64,000 bases of DNA from Styela clava (lineage: Eukaryota > Chordata > Ascidiacea > Stolidobranchia > Styelidae): assembly GCF_964204865.1 (NCBI RefSeq), contig NC_135254.1, positions 5,213,001 to 5,277,000 on the forward strand, in the 5' to 3' direction. Position numbers and translations under genes: made by a program. The number at the start of each line of letters is the position of its first letter. Positions within the stretch are counted from its first letter, which is position 1. Shown piece by piece: positions 11,992 to 25,200 of this stretch. The notes under the pieces were generated by a model, which was not told the DNA's origin, searched no databases, and saw only the letters and a program-made list of their open reading frames with translations.

Positions 11992-12533
11992 ACCGTATTT
12001 CCCCGCTAATAAGTCCACATGGCAAATAGGACAATGTCTATTTTTAGCACTCAAAAAAGGGGTTTTTCCATATAGACCTCCAATAAGACTGGTAGAAAAA
12101 TTGTGTCCCTGTGATAAGCGCTAATAATTTTATATGTTTAGAACCAGATCATGTTAGTTTGGTAGAATCATACTCACAGAATTAACTATTTTTAACAAAT
12201 TTAGCGGTAAATTTAAGTTGTAAAGCGGCAATCATTTTAGACAACCTATTAACCCGAATGTCGAAATAATTTTGGAATGTGATAAGTACTACACTGTACG
12301 TCCACAGGTTCACAGCTGTGTTTTCCTATCCCTGTCGTATTCTGCTGAATCGGCAAAACGAAAGGCTCACTTTATCTCGGTGGCCGTGTTTCTCTTTAAA
12401 GTAACGATAACCAGCCTGCGATTAAATATCATGATTGGCAGACCCTAAGACCCAAATATAAGGTTACACAAATCATGCTTGGGAAGACTCATGCGAATAA
12501 TAAGCAGGCCACATAGAAATAAAATAAACATAC
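11992..12533. mobile_element. Second copy of the taccgtatttcc repeat, right end missing
   Basis: Begins taccgtatttccccgctaat and follows the 10057-10817 copy through the catgcttgggaagac region, then breaks off. It sits in the right arm of the outer hAT element. Confidence 0.5.
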
Positions 12534-12873
12534 TTTCTCAATTTTTCGACGTAATGGAAATGAATTTGTAAATCAAAGGCCACGTACACGAATGTCGGCA
12601 ATGTCCACCCACGCAAACGTGCAAATGTGTCGCAACACTATGCGACGTACGGTCGCACAGAATATAAACAATCAAAAGGCCGATTCTATTTCATCGTCAT
12701 TACAATAAGTGAAACAGCGTAAAAAGTCGTTTGAAGATTCCCGTTAAAAGGAAACACCACGTTTACGGCCAAAAATGGCTACTATTCGGAATTATTCGAA
12801 AATCAGCCGAAAAGGTATTCGAATACTTTGATATTCGAATATTCGATTCGTTTTGGACAACCCTGCCTATGGT

Positions 12874-14951
12874 AACTACTAGTTTATTTAGGAACTACTG
12901 GGTGAATATTGCTCGTGGAACAAAAAGTCTGTATATGCTAATACCTAACTCCTAGGCTGGTATAACGAAAAGATATCCATAACATGACAAGGTGAAAGAT
13001 CTGATTTACTTTTCTTGATCAAAGTATCTCTGACTAGAACAAACTCCTGTAATATCCATGTTTGCAGATAGTTTTCCAGTAAGAGGCATTACAGATACCT
13101 AAATCGACCATTAATTGCGTTGAAGCAATAATTAATTTGACCCTTTATGTGAGGGAATTTACTAAAAGCAAGGTCCCACGCACTCGGAAATGGAAAATAT
13201 ATCTCTGAGTGAAGTTTCGGGCGACCATTAAAGTGTCAACTACTAAGACTACAAAGCAGTGGTTCCCAACCACTGATACATCTAACATATGTTTTTTTAA
13301 ACTGACGCTAATTGTTCGAATTTGATCCCAATTAGTTTCTATTCCCAAAGTAGAGCACTTGCATAAAAAATTCAGTAAAACAAAATTATACAGGTACAAT
13401 AAAAAGATCAAAAAATATCACCCACATTTACATTGTTAATCCAATTTCAAGCTGTATTGTCCATTTTGTTTACCATGTTGTGATTAGCAGAGTAGATTTA
13501 AAGATTAGGTTTATTTTAATTTACAGATTAGGCATATAAACAAAAAATTTAAAATAGATACACACACTCCTCTACCCATATATGCACCCAAATGCCACTG
13601 CCCCAATGCACAAAAATATATACACCTGAACAGACACAATTCCTCACATATCTAAGTTTTCAATAATTTCGTTTATTAAATATGAAATCAAGAGATTTGC
13701 ACTACAGTATTACATTTGTTCGATTTGTTATAATTATGGCATAACAGATTTATGTATCAGATCATCCATGTGTTCAAAGAGAAGTAATTCCTCTCTTTGA
13801 GCACTGGTCATCTGGTTCAAAGTCCCAATCAATTTGCACTTATACTACTTTGCCAATTTCATCGTATTGGACTGAATTCCCATTTGTACAAATTGTAAAG
13901 TATTTCATTGAGCTATCTTTGTCAACTTTCTTCTCCCAATAACAATATAATATATTCAAATCCCGATATAAGGTCATATTCCCATTCTATCTTCTACTAC
14001 ACTGAAGTGCACAAATGCTTCCACCAAGCTAACTAACTAAGAAATCATAAAGTATAAACTAAGTAAATATTTTTGCATTGCATATGATTGTAGAAAAATA
14101 AAACAGTTGTATAAACAATTAATTATACATACTGACATTTGAAATCTGATGTTGATAATCCAGTATTCGTCCATATCCATTTGTATTGAATATTGTCCAC
14201 ATTCCATCATAAGCATTGTATGATATTGCAGATAAATAATTATTTATTTTATATTAGCATGGAAAAACAGAGGATTTCAAAAAATTAGACGGAAAATTTG
14301 AAAACCTATCATGCTACTAGTATTTTCTTTTTTTCCTGTCTCTGTTATGCAAACAAGCCTTTTGGCAGATTAATTTCATACAAACTAAGCTTATGTGATA
14401 AATTTCACACATTAGAAATTTATGTTGACAAAATATATGTTATTTAATGCAAGATCTGCATTTGTTTGCTGGCCATTAACTGTTCCCAATTTGGAGATAT
14501 GATTGACAATGATACATGGAATGTGTCTCTTACATCCAGCCTACTTAGATATTTCGTTTGTGTAATTGTCAATATTCAAACCTGGCCTCAAATATGATGT
14601 CAGGAAAGGTAACAATGCCTCTAATCTAATCTCAGATCTTTTGGAATTTTGTCTCATTGCAGATTATCACCAGAATATACCGGTGAGGCGGTGTTAACAG
14701 TATAAATTTCATATTAATACCAAGCAAGATTAAATTTACAGAATATGATAGTAGCATCCAATGATATAGTATAGTCAAATCCAAATACATAAATATTATA
14801 TTTGTCAAATTGCCAAGCAATAAGCATGCAATTAGTAAAAATTTGCTTACAATTAACCAAGGCAACATCTGTGTTGAAGGAATCAATATACATTAATACA
14901 TAACCAAAGATGTGGAGGCAAAAACTTTAACACTCAAACATCACTGACTAT
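12874..14951. other. Gene-poor spacer
   Basis: No gene recognised. A lone hAT end (cagtggttcccaacc) is at 13258. A sequence around 14250-14330 (aaaaattagacggaaaat) recurs at 16020-16080, indicating another decayed dispersed repeat. Confidence 0.4.
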
Positions 14952-15259
14952 TAGAGGTAGGATCGGGCCCAAAAGTTCCAGCCCGATCCAGGCCCGTGGG
15001 TATTAAACCCGAACTAAGCCCGACTAGTTAAACTGGATTTGTAGGCCCGAGACCGAAATTTCATATTTCTTTAGGAGTTCTTTGAATTGTCATTGCAAGA
15101 GTTTAGTACAGTATGTGTCATGTTGATGAGGCAACTTATTTTTTTTGCCAGACTACAGTCTCTCGTGGCCAAAACGCCTGATTTAGAAAAAAAGTCAATG
15201 ATAGAGTAGCCCGACCCAGCCTGAAGTTCGGTCAAGTCGGGCTTCAGATCTTAGCTCTA
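14952..15259. mobile_element. Non-autonomous hAT element, TSD ctgactat
   Basis: 308 bp; left end tagaggtaggatcggg pairs with right end cagatcttagctcta, and the 8-bp TSD ctgactat is perfect at 14944-14951 and 15260-15267. The interior is rich in gggcccga-type motifs. Confidence 0.85.
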
Positions 15260-15267
15260 CTGACTAT

Positions 15268-18200
15268 ATGCTGAATAATACAATTAGTTTGAACCATGAG
15301 ACTCTTTGAAATTCATGGAAGAGAAGGGTTATAATTTACCTAATAACAAAAATGGAATCACTTGATTATTATACTATACCAAGGACTTTCTGGAAATCTT
15401 TTTCATAGTACGCAAAAACCTCTTACTGTCTTAGCATACACCAGAATAATGCTTATCTTTTATCAATATATTACCATTTTTATTATTTTTTTTAATGTAT
15501 AAAACTGCCTCCAGCCTCTTAGTATCAGTAGCGTGCGCAACGACTTTGTATATATTTAAAACTTCCCTTGGCTTCTGAATTCATTAATATTGTCCGGTAT
15601 GTTTACTCGAATGCGCTACTGCGCCGGGAAACCAATAGTCCGTAGCGCAGCCATGGAAACACTTTTCTTTTTGGCGTTTTTGCCAAATAAATTCCAATGC
15701 CGAACAGAATTTCCGTATAGAGATTTTAGTGTCGAATTAGTATAAATTACCCCAATATTTTTTTTTATATTATGATTTAACAGTTTCATAATTTTTAACC
15801 ACATTCACCACAAGTTCAAGTAGTAGAAGTAAAAATTAAACTATAAAACCATACCATCACCAGAATTTTGTATCATATGTAATCCAATGTAAGTCCACCG
15901 AAAATAAGTTAATCCATATTATCATACAGCTGTACAGTCGTCATCCAATTTGTGTACCGTTATACATTTTGTATATATTTACCAGTAATTAAACGGATTA
16001 GTTAATATTTTGCATGGAAATTATAAAGTAGAAAAATTAGACGGAAAATCAGAAAACAACCAAAGTAGGTGTTTTGGCATTTTCTATTCAGTATCTATGT
16101 ATTAATATTTAATCTGAATTATTCATAAGTTTCGACATTTGAATATTCTCATAAACTGATAAAAGAGCCTATTCATCAAATCTGGTGTTGCATGAAAATT
16201 GTCACATTATGATGGATCTACGTACAGACGTATGAGATCATCCATGTATCAGTCAAAAATGCACCGTTTATTATTCTTTGCAAAATGCAATAAATTTGAT
16301 ATTGACATAACTGATCAGACCGCCGTCGGGTGCGGACGTGAAATATCGACGGTGGAATAGCTACTGGAGTAAGAAATATTTGGACGAAAACTTGGAAAGC
16401 CGGACGAATATAAACCCTACTGAGAAGATACATACAAACTTAAATCAAAACGATGCTGTTGGATATAGTACCGAAACGATACGGATCAGTTCACATCAGA
16501 CCATGCTGCCTGCGTGGAGTTTATCATGGAGAATGAAGCTGGGAATAACACGAACAGTTAAAGTCAAATGTAACGGATATTTGATGATGGATTCCATAAA
16601 AAAGACTAGCCTACTTACACAAAGCACATGAATTTTGATTAAAACTAAAGTTGGAACGCCAGGGCGTGGAATGCTCTTGTCATAGTTTACTTGGTTTGTT
16701 GTTGTTTACTTTTACGCTGCTTTTATTATTGTTGTTTATCGTCCGGTATTAGTTGAGTGCATTTGTAATCAAATCAATTTTATCACATATTGCGCACCGT
16801 TTGTTTGTTTGTTGTGTTCTACAATTCTCGCTAGTCCCTTGTACAGATATAGTAGAAATTACACTCCATGTTGAAACTCCACAGTCAAGTATTTACGCCC
16901 GGATTATTTTTCGTGTCTCTCTTTTTTATTTAAATTCACTTCAATGTGTTGTTTGCTGTGTGGGGTAAGTGGGCACGTGCACCAGCACGTCTTAAATCTT
17001 TTTTAGATTTTGCCCACTTTCCTGATTTTCCGTACATTTGTTTGTTTTGCCCTGTATTGCCTATTTGTTTTGTTGTAACGGAAAATTGAAATAAACACTT
17101 ACTTACACTTACTTGTTTAGTCTTTCGGCCTATTGTACCGGTACCGGTATCTACCGTACCTGTTTACAGGTTTACCAGTAATCTATTTTGACTACCGGTA
17201 CCGTATTTTTCTATTACGGTACTTGATAGGATTTCTCTCCATTATATTGGAAGAGATTCCCATGCTTGCTTCAACTCACTGATTCATTTGAAATTGAACA
17301 TTTCAGCATTTATTTTCAGTATTCCATAAACTTCTTTTTCTAAAACTACCCTACTCATTGTAATATTTTGTAATTGTGGATAAATTCTCCTGGATAGGAC
17401 ACGATACCGGTATCGAGTTAGTTCCATTTTATTCTTATCTAAGATTAATGGATTATGCCAAATAATCTCCGAGTACCTGTAGTCCGGTACCGGTACCACC
17501 TTCGTTGGTTATTCAATTAACAGCGGTTGCCATGGCCAACGGCCGGCCATTTTGTACTATCTTTTATTTAACACTGTAACAGTTTCGCATATTAGTCACA
17601 TAACAATCAAAAACTATCTAAAAGGAATCTCTCTATCAATGTATGTTTTTGCTAGCAAACATCTGCTACTGGGTATTAGCGTACCGTACCCAAATTATCA
17701 CAAAAAATCAGCACACAATAAGGTAGAAATTTTAAAAGGTAAGATTTCCCCAACGGCCGGCAACCAACTTGCCTAGAGTTAAACAAGTTCATGAACGCCA
17801 TCTTGTGCCACATTTGGAAAACTCGAAACAATGGTGTCTTATGGGAAATTTTCGTTGTGTTGTTGTACCGAATCGAATAAGTCCGCTGCTATAAGGGCTA
17901 GAATGAAACTGAAGGGTGGATTTTAAACTTTAAGATATATGCTATCTAAATATTTAGCGCATTGAAGAATAAAAAACTATCGAGTGCGTTAAATTTGACC
18001 ACAAACACAGCGTAGAAACATTTTTGGTCATTTTTTCAAAGATTTTATAGTGATACGCCAATTTGAGGCTGTAAAATGACTCCGCAACAATCCTACAATG
18101 TCATTTGTTCTTCTAGCGCAGCTTAGAGCTGAGCGGTAGGGCATTATAGGGCTTGACAGACGAAAAATGTTAACCAGAAAATAGAAACGGCCATTGAAGC

Positions 18201-19150
18201 AAAGTTGGGTCGGCCGGTAATTTCGACGAATAAATACAACTTTTCATCTGTGACGTCATAAGGAACGCCATTGTCAAATGATTAATTATGACGATGGGAA
18301 TGGCCAATTTACTTCGAAAGCAACTCGGAACCGGTATACTTGTCTTCAAAGACGATTTAATGTACTATAAATGTAATTTGGCGAACATGAAAGGATATAA
18401 GCATGTACGGCTAAGATTCTACTTGAAAACGCGACCTTCCAAATTTTTCTACCTAAAATATTAGTGAAAATAATAGGTATGTTTCAACAATTGTGTTGGA
18501 ACTTCTCATAAGGCGCCGTGTTAAATTGCCGAGAACAAGTTTCCCCCGAGCATCGACTTTCTTATTTACTTCGTAACATTGGCCAATCAGCAAGATGCAA
18601 AATCTGACGCACGAATGGGTCCTTTCGATTGCACTAAGTCAGAGTATAGGGATTTCAATGGTGATAAAGTAAGTCAAAACTTCATACTAATGCTCAAAAC
18701 TCATCATTTTACTAAGCGTTCTTAACAGTATGTCAGGAAGGTTTTGTTATTAAACACTGCATAAGCATCGAGTAACTATCGCCCGTCTATTATTATAATT
18801 AGTCAATCGGAAAACGTTTCTATTATTCTGCCCACTGAATTAAAAGAGTTCGTCAAATTATCGAGCATTTCCGTGTAATTGTAAACATTTTTCTTCCGAA
18901 GCGACTGCAGACAGGGCACAATTACTTATTTGATTACATCGTTCTGCGTTTCCCTTGTCCCAGTGCAGTCAGTCATAGAAATCCAATCATATCATACTAA
19001 TTGTTATTGTCATACCTACAAAGGCAGATTTCTATTAGTTTTAAGGAGTGTGAAAAGACGTAAACGGTAGAAAAACAATTTTAAACATTCTTCTATACTC
19101 GAAGTTCTACCAAGTACATGCAGCTTTAAATTAGCTTCAGTGAGTAAATA
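15268..19150. other. Gene-poor spacer upstream of the CUB gene
   Basis: I found no coding region I can defend. About 17135-17500 is enriched in accggtacc and taccgtacc motifs. The stretch 18500-19150 is the presumed promoter side of the next gene; no TATA box was clear enough to call. Confidence 0.35.
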
Positions 19151-19171
19151 TGTTCCTTTCCGGTATTTCAG
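19151..19171 (+). promoter_or_regulatory. Candidate trans-splice (or cis) acceptor before the CUB gene
   Basis: A pyrimidine-rich tract, tgttcctttccggtatttcag, ends one base before the ATG at 19173. This layout fits SL trans-splicing in tunicates; an ordinary 5'UTR intron is the alternative. Confidence 0.55.
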
Positions 19172-19172
19172 A

Positions 19173-19212
19173 ATGAAGATTACAGCTATATTCGTAGTTC
19201 TACTGTTCAAAG
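19173..19212 (+). CDS. CUB gene exon 1: signal peptide
   Basis: Encodes MKITAIFVVLLFK, a basic start and hydrophobic core typical of a secretory signal, then a GT donor (gtatgt) at 19213 in phase 1. Confidence 0.65.
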
Positions 19213-22200
19213 GTATGTCATTTCTTTTTGAGAATTTTCTTGAAAAAAAGAACATTCACGAAGATGTAAAGAACATTCGGCGCCCCTTTAGTATACAATC
19301 TCAATAAAATAGAGAGAGAAATTTTCTATTTCGTCAACCAGAAAAAGCATTGCAATTATTAAAAGGGTACTCCCGTAGTGTATGTACCAGGGAGGGTTGG
19401 GTCATAATATTATTTCGATTTTCTATATTTTAGTTTCTTGCGAGTTCGGGGACTGTCTGTGTCAGCCAAGTGAATACACCCCCGGCCCATAGATTTCAGT
19501 CCCTTTACACAACTTGATTCAAAGTAGGCGAAAAAAATTAGTTACCTCCATATTGGTACATACATTTCTGGAGCGCCCCCGAAATTGTTCAACGTGATAT
19601 CAATCGCATACGAAAGTGACAATAATTCTGGTGCCACTAGGGCAGGAGTTCTCAACCTGGGTTCGCGAACCCCAGGAATCTACGAGAAGATTTCCAGGGG
19701 TACTTGGATGACAGTCGAGTTTTTGTATGTTGCTGTTTTTTAATATCCTTTATTACTACCATGGGAAATGCGTATACATTGAAACTAGACGCCAATTGAA
19801 ACGTAGATTTTCCCTGGTCTTGCGTTGTTGTGATTATGACGCAACAATGTGAAATTCAAGGCTTTGCGTACAAACTGTGAAATCTTTAAAGACAGCGTGC
19901 TGCGAGCATTGGATAAGTGATTATGATTATTGTAACTCGGGAGAGATTTTAAGAATTCATTAGTTTGGCAGACGACAAGGGCCATAATACCAACAAGACG
20001 ATTTAATTTAGTTACATATGGTCAATAAATTGGTGTTGCAACAAATTGTTATTTAATATATCAGTATATCTAGGGTTACCATATTTTGGGGACTTCAAAT
20101 CGGGACGCCTCGAAAGACAACGACCCATTAGCTGTGATTTTGTAACTTCACATTTTCCGATTTTACTACATAGGCCTATATTCCTACATTTAAAGCTGTC
20201 TCGGCTGTCTTTATTGACCATATTGTTATCGAAACTTCATGCGCTTATTTTCTGTCCAAATATCGGGTTCAGTTCAAAAAGTAGGAAGGAATTGACGTTA
20301 ACGATACCGGTACAAATAATTCGAATTTAGAATAATTAGTATTGGTTTTACATGCGATACGTCTGCCATCAATGGGAATCAGCGGGAAACGAACGCATTC
20401 ACCTCTTGCCTTTCCCTCTAATTTTTTGTGTGGCCCGGCTGGATGTCTGAAGATGGTCATATAGCCCAGGGCTACTCAACTATTTTTATCGAAGGTCCGT
20501 AAACGAAACTTCAAAATTATTTGGGTCCGGTCTTTCCAGAAATGATATTTCGGCATCCTTAAACGAGCACTTCCTCGACCGACTAATGATTAGTAGCAAA
20601 TTAAAATTGTTCATTATGGTGTTATAGTTCTTTTCGTATATATTCAAAACTATGAAAGTCATTTTATAATAGGAAATTCAAAAAGTGGGGCTAATGATCC
20701 AAAATAAATAATTAGGTGCGGTCCAAATCCAATACTCGAAAGATCCGGATTCGGACCGCGGTCCGCCAGTTGAGTAGCCCTGATATAGCCTACCGAAAAA
20801 AAAAGTTTCACATCACTGTTATAGTGTTTAATGTGTTATCTATGCCATACTAGAGCATCGCTGATACCTCCATACCATTGACTACTGCGTTTAATAAGTA
20901 TGAAACACGTAAAAATAACAAATGTCTTATTTTAGAAACAGCAAATTGCGCAGGATTCGTTGGTTCAACCACCACAGTTGAAAGGACTTATCATCAACCA
21001 GAATACTGCAACAAATCGTCGGATGGAAACTTGATGCCATTTGTTGAAGTCAGTTATGTTTCAGATGGTAGAAAAACGAATTATTCCGGAAATAATATGG
21101 GATTCCGAATTCGTTATAACTTTACCAGATGCATACAAGGTAAAATACTTTTACTTCAGTAAGAAGGCTAGCGTTGCGCTACACAGAAACAACAGTAACA
21201 AGAACATGTTTGTGTATTATGCTGGAAAAGCGGGACTTTTGGCTGACTTATCGGGACGGCGGGACAAAACGCTGAAAAGCGGGACTGTCCCGCCTAAAGC
21301 GGGACGTATGGTAAGCCTGAGTATATCACAACTTTGTTCGGTATCAGATTATTGGGGGTTCGCGTTGATTGTTTGGTGACTCAAGGGATACTTGACAGAA
21401 AAAAGGTTGAGAACCCCTGCACTAGGGTATGTCTTTCATTTCATAAAGACATTCCCATAGAATTTAGTTTTTAACTCTAACTAAAACCACTAAGATCACA
21501 CAGCCGTTGAGATCAAATACCGTAAAGCTAGGGGAGACCACTAGATTCCAAGAACTAGAATTATGATGATGCATTTTGAGACTGTACATATAAATTGAAG
21601 TAGTTCGAAATTCTTAGTTGCGCTAAAGTTCCTCAATACTTTTCAAAGCGATAGTCATAATATATGAATGAGTGTCCATAAAGTCGCTTCACAATTTCAA
21701 TATATCTTAACCAGGTTTGTTGTTTTTGATAAATGTAAGTATTTTTACTTCAATTAATACATCTGTGTGGGCCAAAACAATATATGGTATGATTGATAAA
21801 TTCCCGTTGCAATTAAAAAAAAAAACTTATATAATACAGCGCAATTATGCGAAATGCATTTTATCAGGTTTCATCAGAAGCACAATATCGCAATGCAATG
21901 GTAGTGAAATGATTATTTCTAACGGAACCGGTCACATTCAATCTCCGAATTACAAAAACGAATATGGGAAAAATGCAAGCTGCACATGAAAGTTTGTCCC
22001 TGAAGAAAATGACAAATTTATGCAACTGAATCTTACAGTTGAATACCAACGACAATATTTTATAAAATATTTGTTCTTTCCGGTGTGTCCTGGATCATAC
22101 ATACTACCAGTAAATCACGGTAATTCAGGTTTTTGCAATTCATTTTGTCGGGGGCATCGCAGTGAAGGCAGTGGCGTATTTACGTAAAATGACGCCCCTG

Positions 22201-25200
22201 GCGCAAAGCTCAAGAATTCACCACTTGATTATTAAATGTCAATTGTTGTTGAACGCGGACAAACGACTGATGTTGTTGAATTGAGATACTTGTGCATTAT
22301 TATTTATGCAAAAATACAAGTTTCAATTTTTTCCCAAGTTTAAATTATTTATTAAAACATTCTACGGTCGAAAATTTTGCCTTTTTGCGCCTCTATTCAA
22401 GCGGCGCACATGGCACAAGCCATGGCTTCCACACCCTAGATACGCCACTAGATACTGATTTATAATCATATTTCTTTTCACGATTTAAAGCATTTTTAAG
22501 TTCTACTGTCTTAAAATATGTCGATGCATCTGAAAACAAATAACTGACTAACTAATCTTATACCCAACATGAAGTGTTGGCCGGACGATAGCTCATGGTT
22601 CGCCATATGATTAATGTGTGGTATCAGCTCTTCTCTCCCAGTGATAAATAAGCAAATCTAGCCGTATTTTATATAAATAAACATCCCCAGCAAAATGGCC
22701 AATAAAACCAGGTCTAACTGTCAAAGAAGTGTTCTCAAGCATTGTGTATATTCCCTGTAATTGACCTAGTTATATAACGCCTTTTGTGCAGGAGTGTGCA
22801 ACAGGCGGCCCGCGGCCACAATCCGGTCCGCCAAGCCATTAAGTACGGCCCTTGTCAACACTCAGATTTTCCTTATTAGGCATAAAATCCTAATCTGGCA
22901 GTATCACATAGATAAAAATACATAATGGTTTTTTTGCTCTTGTCGTTGCTTTAAATCTTTCGCCGTTGTGCCCGGTGCTTTTTTTGCTGTAAGACTGACC
23001 GATATTTACATTCTCTTCTCTTGCGTTTCCCGCTAAAAATACTGCAACGAATCGTCTGATGGAAATTTGATGCCATATGTTGAAGTCAGTTATGTTTCAG
23101 ATGGTAGAAAAACGAATTATTCCGGAAATAATATGGGATTCCGAATTCGTTATAACTTTACCAGATGCATACAAGGTAAAATACTTTTACGAGATAATAA
23201 GTATGACTTACATTTTGGACATTTAAATGTTTTCTGACTATCCACACAAGAACCTTTTGAAATATTAAGAATTTGGTCTTGGTGAGGATAGGAATACGTC
23301 GCTACAAAAATGTAGACCGGTGGTTTCAAACATTTTATGGCTTGTGTTCCCCTTTCAGAGGCTTTCAGCACTCGTGGCCCTACTGTTTGTCTCTGCAGGA
23401 GTAATTATAAGGTTATTGGTTGATTCCTAATTCCATTAGGTTTAATCAAAAAATGCTCAACAATATGAAAAATCCCTGTGGAATAACCTTGCCCAGCTAT
23501 GAAACTGGGTAAAACGGGAGTTTTCTTGTAAAGGGAAAAGTAAAATCAGTTTTCCGACTAGCATTGTGCGTCCCTTCAATTGTTTTGTGACCCCCTGGGG
23601 ATCACGGTCACCCGGTTGGGAACCGCTGATGTAGACGACAGCCGTAAAATTTTTTAATATTTAACGCTTACAACCTGAATTCAATTTTTATATGGTTTAG
23701 CGTCATCGTTAATTACAGATTCAAGAGAAACTACATCCGCATCAACGAATATACAGACGACAGGTAGGCATGCAACCAGGGTCGCATCATGGCTTGTAGT
23801 GGTCCTAAGCACGTGAGACTTTGGTGCCCTATATATAAAAAATAAAGTACTCCCGAAGTATGTGAACCAAGATGGCGGACACCGGAACATAGTATGTGTA
23901 CCAGGTTAGGCCCTAATTTTATTCCAATTTTCCTTATTTTAGTTCTATTACAAGTTCAGGGACTGGTCAAGAGACTCCCGTAGTATTAGTACCTGAAATT
24001 ATGGCCTCACCCTAACCTGGTACACATGCTACGTTACGGTGTCCGCCATCTTGGTTCACATACTTCGGGAGTACCTAAAAAAATAATATTAATAGGAATG
24101 TGCCTAGTTTTCCGTGTTATCTGAAATTTAATTAATAAGTTCCCGTATATATTCATTACTGATTGAAGGCCAAATTAATTAAAAATAATTATTTGAATGT
24201 TATTTTTTGAAAATAGTTCTCATACATACGGACTTTTGTAGAGAGGTAAGATAATACTTGAAGAAAAACGAGCAAAATTTATTTCAGCTACACTAATCTT
24301 AAAATCCGAATCGTCTGACCAATCATTTTTTTAAAGTTTTTCAAGTACTGAGACATATTTCAAACTCTTCTTCAAATACTTCTTTTGTTGCCGCCTTTTG
24401 CTTGGTACCTACCCCTAAGCACGTGCTTATTTTGCCTTACCTGACGCTTTTTAACAGTTTTTGAGGTTACGGTGAATTGCTATTCAAACGTTTCATGACT
24501 AACGCTTTTTAACAGTATAGAAGTCATGGTGAAATGCTAATCAAACGTTCAATCACTGAAGCTTTTTAACAGTATGGAAGTTACGGTGAAATGCTATTTA
24601 AACTTTTAACGTCTGACGTTTTTTAACAGTATTTAACAGTAAAAATCGGTGGCACTTTGGCACCGAGATGCACTCTCAGCGTCATAAAACTACTTTGGTA
24701 CGTATTCTCACTTTCTTAACGTGATCCAATTACATAGTGAACTGGCACCAATTGTGGTTAGGTATGCATCCAATCTCATACCGATATTTTCATAGAATTC
24801 AGTAATCATATGATGAGTGCGAGGAAACTTTCCGCAACAGTTCGGCCTGGACAAAAAATATTGCCAATGATATCACACTGTCATCGCAGATCGCATATCA
24901 AAGTGACATAATAATTTCGTATGGCTGATAAGCTATACAAAATCCAAGTTACACTCGCGTCCTCGGAAGACATAATGACAAGTTATTTGATTTAAAACTA
25001 TTATTTGGAAACAACTATAAACTGACGAATAACATGAAATACTATCACAAATAGGCAATGTTTACAACCACGCTTGAATATCTGTCAGTCACGTCATGAA
25101 TTTCAATTGTTGTTCACATCAGTTTTTTTTTTCGGAAGCATGGACTTGACGTGCGCGATTAGGATTTATATCATGAGTTTTTGCGATTCAATTCTGCCAA

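Larger units (their letters stand above)
5378..12865. mobile_element. Outer hAT transposon with perfect TSD cctatggt
   Basis: The left end cagggatggccaat and right end ggacaaccctg are TIRs fitting the hAT pattern (YARNG start). The 8-bp duplication cctatggt is at 5370-5377 and 12866-12873. Subterminal regions are full of cgaat motifs. Segments 5590-5780 and 11245-11440 are inverted copies of each other. Without the inner element (5908-11113) and its 8-bp TSD copy the outer one is about 2.3 kb; I see no transposase in those arms, so it was probably non-autonomous. Confidence 0.9.
20071..21319. mobile_element. hAT element nested in 19643-21419, TSD agtatatc, containing CUB exon 2
   Basis: Left end tagggttaccata and right end tatggtaagcctg are TIRs (11 of 13). 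The TSD agtatatc is perfect at 20063-20070 and 21320-21327. Cgggac motifs are frequent near both ends. The interior holds a smaller element (20467-20782) and the exon at 20936-21139. Confidence 0.87.
19643..21419. mobile_element. hAT element (outer of nest) carrying a CUB exon, TSD cactaggg
   Basis: Left end caggagttctcaacct and right end aggttgagaacccctg match at 15 of 16 bases as TIRs. The 8-bp TSD cactaggg is perfect at 19635-19642 and 21420-21427. It lies in the intron after the signal-peptide exon and encloses the next two elements and CUB exon 2. Confidence 0.88.

Noticed and set aside
20012..20460. Open frames of 63-94 codons on both strands
   Set aside because: They cover the ends of hAT elements and have no family resemblance.
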